Origin: Nevskiaceae bacterium | GTDB lineage: Bacteria > Pseudomonadota > Gammaproteobacteria > Steroidobacterales > Steroidobacteraceae | Assembly: GCA_024234075.1 (NCBI GenBank) | Contig: JACKOV010000003.1 | Location: forward strand, 620,001 to 684,000 | Direction of reading: 5' to 3' | Length of the DNA stretch: 64,000 nt | Shown: in pieces, positions 1-8,288 of the stretch | How positions within the stretch are numbered: the first letter of the stretch is position 1 | How the letters are laid out: each line of letters begins with the position of its first letter | Translations under genes and position numbers: made by a program | The notes under the pieces: model-generated | What the model was told of the DNA's origin: nothing | The model's database searches: none | Seen by the model: only the letters and a program-made list of their open reading frames with translations

Positions 1-169
1 GCTACGCGGTGCGCGAGCAGCGCCCCTCCCGAGGCGGGATGTTCGTGGCTTGTACGCAGTGCATGAATACGTAGATATCGAAAATCGACGTGTTTCCCAT
101 GTACAAATCGCGAGCAAGCGAGGGAGGGCATCGCCTAATGTCGGCACTGTTTGGAACGGGAGAATACTA

Positions 170-883
170 GTGAGGAATCGACGGGATTGTGCGGATGGAT
201 CCAGGCAGGCGCAAGGGCGCCACCGTCTGGGTCGCGGCGTGTTGCTGTGGATGGTGCTATCGGCCCTGGCCGCCGTATCCGGTACTGTGGTCGTCAGTGC
301 GGCGGCGCGCGGTGGTAGCGGTGCCGAGCTCGCGGCGGCGCTTGCCACGGCAGCCGATGCTGCGAGAGGCGCTGAGCTGTACCGCAACTGCGCGGCCTGC
401 CATGGTGTCGATGGCGGCGGTGTCGCTGACGGCTCGATCCCAGCGATCGCCGGGCAGCCGCAGCCGGTACTGGTAAAGCAGCTGATCGATTTCCGTCGCG
501 GTGCCCGGCTAGACATCCGCATGGAGCACTTCGCCGATCGGCGGCATCTCGAAAGCCCCCAGGACATTGCCGACGTCGCGGCCTATACCGCTGCGCTACG
601 ACGTACCACGCCGGCCGGTATCGGCAGCGGTGCGGAGCTGGCGACCGGCAGCCGCGCCTGGCTCGACTCCTGCAGCGGCTGTCATGGGGCCACCGGACAG
701 GGGGATGCAGCGCGCAAGCTGCCGCGGCTTGCCGGCCAGCATGCCGGCTATCTGGAGCGGCAGTTGCTGGATACGGCCGACGGGCGGCGTTCCAGCATGA
801 CGGCGATTCACCGCAAGACTTTCAAGCGACTCTCGCCCGAGCAGATTGCCGGGATCGCGGACTATCTGTCGCGGCAACAGTGA
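170..883 (+). CDS. Di-haem cytochrome c (c4/c553 type)
   Basis: Exported or membrane-tethered electron-transfer cytochrome of 237 residues. Two CXXCH haem sites are visible, near residues 74-78 (NCAACH) and 168-172 (SCSGCH), each starting a cytochrome c domain, as in cytochrome c4. A hydrophobic stretch at about residues 24-45 acts as signal or anchor. The GTG at 170 was chosen because a GGGAG ribosome site lies just upstream and the hydrophobic segment then sits near the N-terminus; the frame stays open further upstream to 50. It stands next to the FixLJ-like pair on the opposite strand, which fits a role in oxygen-limited respiration. The electron partner cannot be told from sequence. Confidence 0.85.
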   Translation: MRNRRDCADGSRQAQGRHRLGRGVLLWMVLSALAAVSGTVVVSAAARGGSGAELAAALATAADAARGAELYRNCAACHGVDGGGVADGSIPAIAGQPQPVLVKQLIDFRRGARLDIRMEHFADRRHLESPQDIADVAAYTAALRRTTPAGIGSGAELATGSRAWLDSCSGCHGATGQGDAARKLPRLAGQHAGYLERQLLDTADGRRSSMTAIHRKTFKRLSPEQIAGIADYLSRQQ

Positions 884-959
884 GATGTCCAGGCAGCAGT
901 GAGACACCGGGTGGCGGGGCGGTCACGCGCGCTGCGGCCGCGCACCGCGAGCGGTGCCG

Positions 960-1580
960 TCAGCCGTCGACGGGCTTGCCGAGATCCATCGCCATGCGCA
1001 CCAGATGGGCCAGCGATTTCGCGCCCATCTTTTCCATGACCCGGGCCCGGTGGATTTCGACGGTGCGCTGGCTGACGCCCAGATCGCCGGCCATGACCTT
1101 GTTGGCCTTGCCGTCGGTGACCAGCTGGAATACTTCGCGTTCGCGCGGGGTCAGCGAGTCGAAGCGGGCGCGGATCTGCGCGGCTTCGCGCAGTTCGGCG
1201 CGGTTCTGCTCGTCGAGCTCCAGCGCCTTGTGCACGCGGGTGATCAGGTCCTGATCGCGGAACGGCTTCTGCAGGAAATCGAACGCGCCATGCTGCATCG
1301 CTTCGACCGCCATCGGAATGTCGCCGTGGCCGGTGACGAAGATCACCGGGATCATCGCGCCGCGGCGGTTCAGCTCCTCCTGCAGCTCCGGGCCGCTCAT
1401 GCCGGGCATGCGCACATCGAGCACCAGGCAGCCGGGCTGGTCGGCGTCGTAGCCGGCAAGGAAATCGCGTGCCGATTCGTAGGTGATCGTCGGCAGGCCC
1501 ACCGACTTCAGCAGTAGGCGTAGCGAGCTGCGCACGGCGTCGTCGTCGTCGACGACATGGACGGTGGCGGTACGGTTCAT
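960..1580 (-). CDS. FixJ-family response regulator
   Basis: Two-component response regulator of 206 residues: receiver domain (about 1-120) with acidic pocket DDDD at 11-14, phospho-acceptor Asp55 (LVLDVRMPG) and conserved Lys105 (FLQKPF), then a LuxR/FixJ helix-turn-helix (about 140-200, SQRTVEIHRARVMEKM). This is the FixJ/TodR architecture, a DNA-binding activator. Its ATG overlaps the stop of the upstream sensor kinase by four bases (ATGA), so the two form one operon and a cognate pair. By analogy with FixJ it may activate microaerobic genes; the target genes cannot be seen here. The family assignment is firm, the physiological role is inferred. Confidence 0.9.
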   Translation of the reverse strand: MNRTATVHVVDDDDAVRSSLRLLLKSVGLPTITYESARDFLAGYDADQPGCLVLDVRMPGMSGPELQEELNRRGAMIPVIFVTGHGDIPMAVEAMQHGAFDFLQKPFRDQDLITRVHKALELDEQNRAELREAAQIRARFDSLTPREREVFQLVTDGKANKVMAGDLGVSQRTVEIHRARVMEKMGAKSLAHLVRMAMDLGKPVDG

Positions 1581-3490
1581 TCAAGGCTCCCCAGGCTTTG
1601 GTACGGCAGTCGCAGCACGAAGCGGGCGCCGGGACGATCGCGGCGTGGTTCGTAGACCAGCTTGCCCTGATGCGACTCGGCGATCGTCCGACTGATCGCC
1701 AGGCCGAGGCCCGTGCCCGTTTCCTTCGTGGTGCAGAACGGGTCGAACATCCGTGCCACGATCGAATCGGGAACACCCGGCCCGTTGTCCTGCACCGCTA
1801 TGGTAATGGCTCCGCTACTCTCTTGCGCGGTCTGCACGCTGACCTCGCGTTCGTTGGCCGGGCGCTCGGCGAGGGCCTCGATGGCGTTGCGTATGAGATT
1901 CAGGACGATCTGCTGGACCTGGATGCGATCCAGCGACAACATCGGCAGGGCCGGTGCCAGTTCGGTGCGGATCCGCACGTCGTGCAGCCGGGCGTCGCTC
2001 AGCGAAAAGCTGACCACCTCGCCGACCAGATCGTTGACCTCGACCGATTCGCGGTGGGTCTCGCGGTTCTGCACCAGACTGCGCAGGCGCCGGATGATCT
2101 CGCCGGCGCGCAGAGCCTGCGCCGCGATCTGTTCGAGCGCCATCTGCACGTCGTCCGACACGTTCTCGGCGGCGACCAGTCGCGATGCTGCGCTGGCATA
2201 GTTCGCGATCGCCGCGAGCGGCTGGTTCAGCTCGTGGGCGATGCCGGCGGCCATCTCGCCCATGGTCGCGAGACGCGAGACATGGGTCATGCGCTGTTGC
2301 GCCAGCCGCTCGTCCTCCTCGGCCTGCTTGGCGGCAGTGATGTCGAGGATCGTGCCGGCGATGCGCATGCTGTCGCTGCTGCCGGGGCTGGTGTTGTAGA
2401 TCGAGCGCACGTGGCGTATTGCGCCGCCGGGCGTCACGATCCGAAACTCGCTCGAGTAGCTGCCGGGGGCGGCGATCGCGGCGCGCCAGTCAGCGGCTTG
2501 CCGCGGCATGTCCTCCGGGTGCACGGCCGACTGCAGATGTTCGAGGCTGAGCCGATCCTCGACCGGGTCGAGTCCGAAGATCCGGTGCAGCTGCGGCGAC
2601 CAGAACTCGACGCCCGTGTCCGGCACGTGCACCTCGAAGTTGCCGATGTTGCCGATCTCCTGGGCCTCGTTGAGCAGCGAGCGTGTGCGCTCCACCGACT
2701 GCTCGATCGCGCGGCGCACGGTGATGTCCTCGCCCGAGGAGAAGTAGCCGACGATCTCGCCCTCGAGGTTGTGCAGCGCGATGCAGCGCCACGCGATCAA
2801 CCGCCGGCCGCCGCGCGCGACCTGCACTTCGTGTTCGCAGTAGATCTCGGCATCGCCGCCGCGGCGCTGCAGTCGCAGCAGGTGGGCGCGGGCGATGTCC
2901 CGCTGCTCCGGCGGTACGGCGGCCTCCGGCCAGTCGCGGCCGAGCAGGTCGGCCTCGCGCCGGCCCAGGGTGTCGCAGCCCTTGCGGTTGATCAGCTGGA
3001 TGCGCAGGTCGGCCGACAGGGCGACCAGGATCACCTGCGCCATCTCGAGATACATGTTGGCGCGGTCGCGCTCGCGGCGGATTGCCGCCATGGCCTCGCG
3101 CCGCAGCGTGATGTCGTGCAGCAGGCCGACGAAGCGCGGCGGGTCCGACTGGATCCGGCCGACCGAGAGGAAGACCGGAAACACCGAGCCGTCCTTGCGC
3201 TGCGCATCGACCTCGCGGCCGATGCCGATGATGTGCGGCACGCCGGTGCTGACGTAGCGATGGATGTAGGCGTCGTGCGAGTCGCGGTCCCGCGAGGTCA
3301 TCAGCATGTTGACGTTGCGGCCGATCACCTCGTCGGCACGCCAGCCGAACAGCCGCTCGCCGGAGCGGTTGAAGGTCTCGACCAGGCCCTGATGATTGAT
3401 CAGGATGACCGCGTCGACGGTGGCATCGAGCAAGGCCTGCAACTCGAGTTGTGGCGAATCGCGGCGGGGGGAGTCCGAACGTTCCTGCAC
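1577..3490 (-). CDS. FixL-like PAS sensor histidine kinase
   Basis: Sensor kinase of 637 residues with three PAS domains (about 15-130, 140-260, 270-390), an HisKA domain with phospho-His419 (GIAHELNQPL) and an HATPase_c domain with DNGPGVP and TGTGLGLAIS motifs. No membrane segment is seen, so it should be cytosolic. The first PAS carries the FixL haem signature: His72 in SHDAYI, matching the proximal haem ligand, and Arg92 in IIGIGREV, matching the oxygen-contact arginine of FixL. The GTG at 3490 is preceded by AAAGGA at a good distance; an open frame upstream to 3730 has no such support. It is translationally coupled to the FixJ-like regulator. Oxygen sensing is inferred from these residues. 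Confidence 0.87.
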   Translation of the reverse strand: MQERSDSPRRDSPQLELQALLDATVDAVILINHQGLVETFNRSGERLFGWRADEVIGRNVNMLMTSRDRDSHDAYIHRYVSTGVPHIIGIGREVDAQRKDGSVFPVFLSVGRIQSDPPRFVGLLHDITLRREAMAAIRRERDRANMYLEMAQVILVALSADLRIQLINRKGCDTLGRREADLLGRDWPEAAVPPEQRDIARAHLLRLQRRGGDAEIYCEHEVQVARGGRRLIAWRCIALHNLEGEIVGYFSSGEDITVRRAIEQSVERTRSLLNEAQEIGNIGNFEVHVPDTGVEFWSPQLHRIFGLDPVEDRLSLEHLQSAVHPEDMPRQAADWRAAIAAPGSYSSEFRIVTPGGAIRHVRSIYNTSPGSSDSMRIAGTILDITAAKQAEEDERLAQQRMTHVSRLATMGEMAAGIAHELNQPLAAIANYASAASRLVAAENVSDDVQMALEQIAAQALRAGEIIRRLRSLVQNRETHRESVEVNDLVGEVVSFSLSDARLHDVRIRTELAPALPMLSLDRIQVQQIVLNLIRNAIEALAERPANEREVSVQTAQESSGAITIAVQDNGPGVPDSIVARMFDPFCTTKETGTGLGLAISRTIAESHQGKLVYEPRRDRPGARFVLRLPYQSLGSLE

Positions 3491-3659
3491 AATGAATTCC
3501 TTTTTGCGGCGGGATGTTAGCACGCGTCCGCCGCGGGCCTCCGGAGCCCCGGCGGGGTACGTAGTAATCGCAATGCAGGGGTCACCGCGCCTATGGCAGC
3601 GTGCCACGACCACCGAGCACGAGCACCCGCAAGGGGCCGCCGACCCAAGGAGTAAGGAG

Positions 3660-3983
3660 TTGGAACTGGAGACAATCCGCAAGCGCCTGCTGGCGCGCCG
3701 CGAGGAGCTGGCGAGCCGTGCCGCGGCCACCGACGCCGATCTGCGTCACGAGCACGAGCCGCTGTCGGCGGATTTCAGCGAACAGGTCGTGCAGCGCGAG
3801 AACGAAGACGTGCTGCGTGGCCTGGGCGACGCCGCAAGGGGCGAGCTGGCCCGCATCAACCGCGCGCTCGCCCGGATCGACGCCGGCAACTATCTGAGCT
3901 GTGCCGTCTGTGGCGTGGAGATCGATCCGCGCCGCCTGCAGGCGGTGCCGTACACCGATCGCTGCACGCATTGCGCGCACTGA
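3660..3983 (+). CDS. DksA/TraR-family zinc-finger protein
   Basis: Small protein of 107 residues ending in a DksA/TraR C4 zinc finger: Cys81, Cys84, Cys102 and Cys105 (CAVC, 17 residues, CTHC). A charged helical N-terminal half precedes it, like the coiled coil that DksA inserts into the RNA polymerase secondary channel, but at about 80 residues it is shorter than in true DksA, so this is one of the short DksA-like paralogues. Start: TTG at 3660 with AAGGAG at 3647-3652; a CTG at 3666 with a second AAGGAG at 3654-3659 is equally possible, and an ATG at 3573 gives a longer form without a clear ribosome site. It is divergent from the FixL-like gene. Confidence 0.8.
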   Translation: MELETIRKRLLARREELASRAAATDADLRHEHEPLSADFSEQVVQRENEDVLRGLGDAARGELARINRALARIDAGNYLSCAVCGVEIDPRRLQAVPYTDRCTHCAH

Positions 3984-4035
3984 GCCGGCTGCCCGAACCG
4001 CCCCATCACGGAGTCGCCTCCCTCAACGACATCGG

Positions 4036-4860
4036 ATGCTGGCCGTGCCTCCCCTGAAGTCCATCCTGGTACTCGCCGATCGTTCCGCCGGGGCGCAAGG
4101 GGCCTTGCAGAAGGCGTTCGTGATCGCCCGTCACTTCGGCGCCGGGATCGAGTTGGCTGCCTGCGACGCCGAACAGGCCTGGATGGCGCGCGTGTCGGAT
4201 CGGGCCGACGAGAACGCGCCGGCACGCGCGGTGCGGCGGGCGGAATCGCGCCGTTTCCTCGAGGCCCTGCGCAGCACCGTACTCGCCGACGATCTGCAGA
4301 TCCGGGTCGGCGAGGACTGCGACGGCCCGCTGTACGAAGCACTGCCCCGACGGGTGCAGGCGGCGGGGTGTCATCTGATCGTCAAGCGTATGCTGCGGCG
4401 CGAGGGGCGTCATCGCCCGACACTGACCTCGGCTGATTGGCAGTTGATCCGTTCCTCGCCCGTGCCGGTGATGCTGACCCACGGTCGCCCCTGGCGTCCA
4501 CGGCCGCGATTCGTCGCCTATGTCGACGACCCGACCGCTGCCGCCATGGTCGATACCGCACGTTTTCTCGCCGAAGGGTGTGACGGCATCTTCGAGGTGG
4601 TTTGCGGGGCCGTCGCGGGAGCGGCAGCGAGCGTGTCCGGCGAGGGCGGAGCCTGCAACCTGGCGGCTAGGCCGGCCGCCGCTGGTGGCGCAGCGGCTGC
4701 CACGACCATGCCTGCGGATCAGAGCATCGACGTGGTGGTGCTGTGCACCGGCGGCCAGAGTTCCGGCGAAGACGAGTTGCGCGCCGAGCTGACCGACCGG
4801 CTCGTCGATCAGCTCAATTGCGACGTACTGCTGATACCCTGGACGGTCCTGCAGAACTGA
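4036..4860 (+). CDS. Universal stress protein, two Usp domains
   Basis: Predicted cytosolic protein of 274 residues with a Usp-like first half (starting KSILVLADRSAGAQGAL and running to VPVMLTHG, about residues 8-150) and a weaker second Usp-like half (FVAYVDD to CDVLLIPW). This resembles tandem-domain UspE-type proteins. The second half has an alanine/glycine-rich insert (about 195-225). No clear ATP-binding G-2x-G-9x-G(S/T) signature is seen. It follows the DksA-like gene by about 50 bases and is convergent with the threonine dehydratase gene. The start ATG lacks a strong ribosome site; a GTG at 4045 is an alternative. Stress function is inferred from the family only. Confidence 0.7.
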   Translation: MLAVPPLKSILVLADRSAGAQGALQKAFVIARHFGAGIELAACDAEQAWMARVSDRADENAPARAVRRAESRRFLEALRSTVLADDLQIRVGEDCDGPLYEALPRRVQAAGCHLIVKRMLRREGRHRPTLTSADWQLIRSSPVPVMLTHGRPWRPRPRFVAYVDDPTAAAMVDTARFLAEGCDGIFEVVCGAVAGAAASVSGEGGACNLAARPAAAGGAAAATTMPADQSIDVVVLCTGGQSSGEDELRAELTDRLVDQLNCDVLLIPWTVLQN

Positions 4861-4870
4861 ACAGCGGCCC

Positions 4871-6127
4871 TCAGTGGGGGTGCTCGTCGATGCCGCGCAG
4901 ATCCTCGGCCGGCATGTCGAGCTCGCGCAGCCGCGCGAGGATCCGCGGCCCGGTCGCCGCATCGGCCACTTCGATCTCCACCAGCACTTGCACCGACTTG
5001 GCATCTCGCGGCACGAACGCCCGGTCGTGGGTCACGTTGTTGATGTTGCCGCCGAGCTCGCCGATGGCCGTGCAGAGGCGCGCAAGCGAGCCCGCCTGGT
5101 CCGGTATCGGCACGGCGATGCGGAACAAGCGTCGCTCGCGCACCAGTTGTCGCTGCAGGATCGCCATCACCAGCCGGTTGTCGACATTGCCGCCGCTGAG
5201 CACCAGCGCGACCCGCTGGCCGCGGAATTTCTCCGGCGTCGACAGCAGCGCGGCCAGCGGTGCAGCACCGGCGCCCTCGACCAGGGTCTTCTCGATCTGC
5301 AGCAGCAGCGCCAGCGCTTCCTCGATCCGCGCTTCGGAAACGATCGTCACGTCGACGCCGAGCGTCGTGAGGATCTCGCGCGTCAGTGCGCCCGGTCGCG
5401 AGACGCCGATGCCTTCGGCCACCGTATTGCCGTGTGCGGCCCGTGCCTGGGCCACCGGCCTGCCGCTGGCCGCGGCCTCCAGGGCCAGTGCCATCGCCGG
5501 ATAGCGCTCGCTCTGCACGCCGAGCAAGCGCGTGCGCGGTGCCCGTTCGTGCATCGCGACCGCGCAGCCCGCGAGCAGGCCGCCTCCGCCGACCGGCACG
5601 ATCAGCAAGTCGAGCTCGATACCCGTCGCCGCGATCTCCAGCGCCACCGTGCCTTGTCCGGCGATCACCTGCGGATCGTCGTAGGCGTGGACCAGCGTCA
5701 GCCCCCGCTCCTCGATCAGGGCCGGCACGCTCGCTGCCGCCTCCTGGAAATCGTCGCCGGCGAGAATCACCTCCGCGCCGAATTCCCGCGTGCGCTGTGC
5801 CTTGACCCCCGGCGTGGTGCGCGGCATCACGATGGTCGCCGGGATGCCGAGCTGGGCTGCGTGGTAGGCCAGCCCCTGCGCATGGTTGCCCGCCGAGGCC
5901 GCAACCACACCGCGCCGGCGCTCGGCCGGCGTCAGGCTCAGCAGCCGGTTCAGCGCGCCGCGCTGCTTGAAGCTGCCCGTGAACTGCAGGTTCTCGAACT
6001 TCAGCCAGATTTCGGCGCCGGTCAGATCGGACAGCGTTTCCGAGCGCAGAAACGGCGAGTCGAGCACGTGGCCGGCGACGCGCTCCGCGGCCAGGTGGAT
6101 GTCGTCGAGAGTGATCGGCAGGCTCAT
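4871..6127 (-). CDS. Threonine ammonia-lyase (PLP)
   Basis: Fold type II PLP enzyme of 418 residues converting threonine to 2-oxobutyrate and ammonia. The N-terminal catalytic domain (about 1-320) has the PLP lysine Lys54 in SFKQRGA, the phosphate-binding glycine loop GGGGLLAG and the SGGN motif. A C-terminal ACT-like domain (about 330-418, FRIAVPIPDQAGSLARL) suggests allosteric control. Length and a single ACT domain match the short ilvA1/tdcB-like type rather than the 500-residue E. coli IlvA. ATG at 6127 is preferred; an in-frame TTG lies six codons upstream. It is a single gene, convergent with the Usp gene and next to tRNA-Arg. Anabolic versus catabolic use cannot be decided from sequence. 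Confidence 0.88.
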   Translation of the reverse strand: MSLPITLDDIHLAAERVAGHVLDSPFLRSETLSDLTGAEIWLKFENLQFTGSFKQRGALNRLLSLTPAERRRGVVAASAGNHAQGLAYHAAQLGIPATIVMPRTTPGVKAQRTREFGAEVILAGDDFQEAAASVPALIEERGLTLVHAYDDPQVIAGQGTVALEIAATGIELDLLIVPVGGGGLLAGCAVAMHERAPRTRLLGVQSERYPAMALALEAAASGRPVAQARAAHGNTVAEGIGVSRPGALTREILTTLGVDVTIVSEARIEEALALLLQIEKTLVEGAGAAPLAALLSTPEKFRGQRVALVLSGGNVDNRLVMAILQRQLVRERRLFRIAVPIPDQAGSLARLCTAIGELGGNINNVTHDRAFVPRDAKSVQVLVEIEVADAATGPRILARLRELDMPAEDLRGIDEHPH

Positions 6128-6211
6128 CGCCACAAGATAGCGCAAGTCGCCGGCCCGGTCGTCGTCGGCACGAGCGATCCCGCCGGGTAAGGTGATAGCA
6201 TCCGCAGCGCT

Positions 6212-6288
6212 GCGCCCGTAGCTCAGTTGGATAGAGCATCAGGCTTCGAACCTGAGGGTCGGGAGTTCGAATCTCTCCGGGCGCGCCA
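6212..6288 (+). tRNA. tRNA-Arg (anticodon TCG)
   Basis: A 77-base tRNA with encoded CCA. The acceptor stem GCGCCCG pairs with CGGGCGC; the D arm contains GCTCAGTTGGATAGAGC; the anticodon stem TCAGG/CCTGA encloses loop CTTCGAA, giving anticodon TCG (A34 modification by TadA is known for the ACG isoacceptor, not this one). The T arm carries GTTCGAATC. A possible extended -10 (TGATAGCAT, 6193-6201) lies just upstream. The segment immediately 3' is the decaying accessory zone, but no duplicated tRNA 3' end was found that would prove integration here. Confidence 0.97.
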
Positions 6289-6324
6289 ATTCCGGAACGC
6301 CAATGCCAACGCTATGTTGCCGTC

Positions 6325-6510
6325 ATGACCGCCCTGGAAGAAGCCGAGCTGGCCGGTATCGACCTGAGTCTCATCGAGGTGGGTCTCGATTACTCCTACG
6401 ACCAGCGCGCCTTGCAGCATCAAGCCGCGCTCGAGCTTGCGTTGGAGCTCGAACGAGTAGGGCGGCAGTTACGTGGTGCAACTGAATCGCCTGATCGAAC
6501 GCCTGTGTGA
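6325..6510 (+). CDS. Small hypothetical protein upstream of nucleotidyltransferase
   Basis: Predicted 61-residue acidic, leucine-rich, helical protein (MTALEEAELAGIDLSLIEVG at its start). It is not recognised. Its end overlaps the start of the nucleotidyltransferase remnant by 38 bases, as small partner proteins often do in two-gene units with nucleotidyltransferases, so it may be the surviving partner of that broken gene. There is no convincing ribosome binding site. Coding status is uncertain; the composition looks protein-like but the length is short. Confidence 0.4.
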   Translation: MTALEEAELAGIDLSLIEVGLDYSYDQRALQHQAALELALELERVGRQLRGATESPDRTPV

Positions 6511-6885
6511 TACGGGCATCGACTTCGCCATCGTCGGCGGCTTCGCCGGCATGTTGCATGGTTCTGCATTGGTCACCCGGGATCTCGATGTTTGTGTCGT
6601 TCTCAGTGGTGAGAATGTCGCTCGTCTTCGAGAAGTCAGTCGCGACTTGCAACCCAGACATCGATTCTCCAGCCCCAAGCTCTCGTTTCTGGATAGTCCA
6701 GATCCCGGAGTCGCACTCGACAATCTCTACCTGGAAACCGAACTCGGTCCGATCGGCCTCCTCGGCTCGGTGAAGGGGGCGGTGATTTCGAACGCGTCCG
6801 TGCCGTCTCCATAGACATCGAACTGTTTGGACGCCGCTGTCGCGCACGATGGCGTCGGTTGCCAGGCTCGGCGCTTTCACCATGA
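6473..6885 (+). pseudogene. Nucleotidyltransferase-like gene, frameshifted and truncated
   Basis: The reading frame from GTG 6473 encodes a minimal nucleotidyltransferase-type N-terminus, with IVGGFAGMLHG followed by TRDLDVCVV (the D-x-D metal site), then LDNLYLETELGPIGLLGSV. At the run of five G at 6775-6779 the frame is lost: the original frame ends at 6814, while the next frame continues sensibly from 6781 (GDFERVRAVSIDIELFGRRC) and stops at 6883-6885. A single-base loss near 6779 explains this. Protein-like sequence ends near 6840, where the opposite-strand DUF72 remnant begins, so the C-terminal part is missing as well. Related families include AbiEii/MNT-type toxins and housekeeping-like transferases; the original role is unknown. 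Confidence 0.7.
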
Positions 6886-7225
6886 AACGAACATCCGCCG
6901 GAACCCGCGCCGCATACTCGGCGAGCTGTGCGGCCATCAGCGGGCGATTGAAGCCTCAGTCCACGCTGACGGTACGAAACAGCGGATGCCTGGCATCAGC
7001 AGCCAGACCGTAGCGCGAGAGGCTTGCTTCGGGACAATTCCGGGCCCACACCATCCCGGCCCAGCCGGGATAGTTCCAGGATGCCGTTCCCAGCCGGATC
7101 TCGGGGGATAGCGCGGTCGCAAGCTCGGCGACTCCGGGATCGATCGCTGCGGGCTCGACCAGAAGCGCAGACGCTGCACGGGATTGTCGATCCTGCCGCA
7201 AGGTAGGCACCCCAAAGGACGGCAT
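6838..7225 (-). pseudogene. DUF72-family gene, truncated with internal stop
   Basis: On the minus strand the frame reads IRLGTASWNYPGWAGMVW, then LFRTVSVD, a TGA at 6958-6956, and then continues in the same frame as GFNRPLMAAQLAEYAARVP and FMVKAPSLATDAIVRD. These are the N-terminal landmarks of DUF72 proteins, where an Arg or similar residue normally stands at the position of the stop (CGA to TGA would explain it). Homology stops near 6840, exactly where the nucleotidyltransferase remnant ends, so at least the C-terminal two thirds are gone. DUF72 biochemical function is not established. The N-terminal boundary at 7225 is approximate. Confidence 0.7.
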
Positions 7226-7296
7226 GGCCGGGGTGCGGTGCGCCTATCGACCGGTTCGGTGTGCCGTGGAGGGTCAACGTCGATCTGTCGGCGGAT

Positions 7297-7330
7297 TGAA
7301 AGCCGTCGGGCGGCTGATCGCAGGCTTTCA
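7297..7330. repeat. 8-bp inverted repeat in accessory gap
   Basis: TGAAAGCC (7297-7304) and GGCTTTCA (7323-7330) form a perfect inverted repeat with an 18-base spacer. It lies in the 7226-7466 gap, which otherwise holds nothing I can support. It could be a weak terminator or a chance repeat. Confidence 0.3.
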
Positions 7331-7466
7331 GGCGACGCTCGCTTCAAGGGCTGCTTTTTCTGTCGGACTCTTCTGACGCATCCCCTGGGCAGTGAATCCT
7401 TGCCGGAACCCGGGCCATGGACGGTTACTATGCGATTGTCGACCTGAGACAGAAGAGGACGTGGAA

Positions 7467-8288
7467 ATGCGAGCTCGACTCACGGATTCATCATTGAGCG
7501 GAGTGCGTGGCCCGCTTGCTGCACTGGCGAGCATGGCAGCGCTGGCATTGATCTTCGTCAGTCCGGCGCAGGCTCAATACTATGACGGCCCGGCATACTC
7601 CTTTCCGGTCACCGACATGATCGGGCCGGCGATCTCCGGTGTGTCGATGCAGTCCTATCTCTCGCGCAGTGGGCGCTCGAACAGCGGCACTGCGCGGCCA
7701 TCGGGCTCGCTGCCCTTGCCATCGCCGTTGTCATCGGCTTCGGCGACGAACCCGGGTGTCGTCGCCGATCTGCAGATCGGTGCGGATCCTGCGATCTCCA
7801 GCAGCGTCAAGTCGGCGTTCCACGATCAGCTGGTCCAGGCCCATCCGTCCCGGCGCGCAGCGATCGATCAGGCACTGAGGCAGGATTGGCTGGCGGGTTA
7901 TCGCGATGAGATTGCGGCCCCCAATGGTCTCGACGTGCGCAACCTGGCGGATGCCGTCACGGCCTACACGATCGCCGCCTGGGCGATCGTCAACCAGCGC
8001 GAGACCATCCGCCCGCAGGCGATCGCGGCAGTGCGCGATTCGATGCGCGCAGCCATGGCGGCCAGCCCGCAGACCGCGGCGATGAATGCGGCCGAGCGGC
8101 AGCGGATGGCTGAGGAGCTCATCCACCATACAGTGCTCATCATGGCGAACCGGACCGAGATCGCACGGACCCGTAACAAGTCGCTGGCCGACTCGGCGGC
8201 CCGCCACTATCGCAGCGCGGCTTTGGCCGGGATGCAGACCGATCTCGCCGGGCTGGATCTTACCGATCGCGGTTTCGTACAGCGGTGA
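7467..8288 (+). CDS. Secreted protein of unknown function
   Basis: Predicted 273-residue exported protein. A signal peptide is clear: charged start, hydrophobic core (LAALASMAALALIFV) and AQA cleavage site at about residue 36. The mature N-terminus is rich in Ser, Pro, Gly and Tyr (about 37-105), and the rest (about 110-270) is a helical domain with PNGLDVRNLADAVTAYTIAA and several Ala-rich helices. It resembles uncharacterised secreted proteins of the DUF6683 kind, but I am not certain of the family. ATG at 7467 has AGAGGA at 7454-7459; an upstream in-frame extension to 7392 would bury the signal peptide. It stands alone in the accessory zone after tRNA-Arg. Confidence 0.65.
   Translation: MRARLTDSSLSGVRGPLAALASMAALALIFVSPAQAQYYDGPAYSFPVTDMIGPAISGVSMQSYLSRSGRSNSGTARPSGSLPLPSPLSSASATNPGVVADLQIGADPAISSSVKSAFHDQLVQAHPSRRAAIDQALRQDWLAGYRDEIAAPNGLDVRNLADAVTAYTIAAWAIVNQRETIRPQAIAAVRDSMRAAMAASPQTAAMNAAERQRMAEELIHHTVLIMANRTEIARTRNKSLADSAARHYRSAALAGMQTDLAGLDLTDRGFVQR

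Noticed and set aside
1598..3520. 640-codon plus-strand frame opposite the FixL-like kinase
   Set aside because: High GC makes long antisense frames common; the kinase on the other strand has all its motifs and this frame has none.
6223..6423. Minus-strand open frame containing RDSNSRPSGSKPDALSN
   Set aside because: This peptide is the antisense translation of tRNA-Arg, a common false gene.
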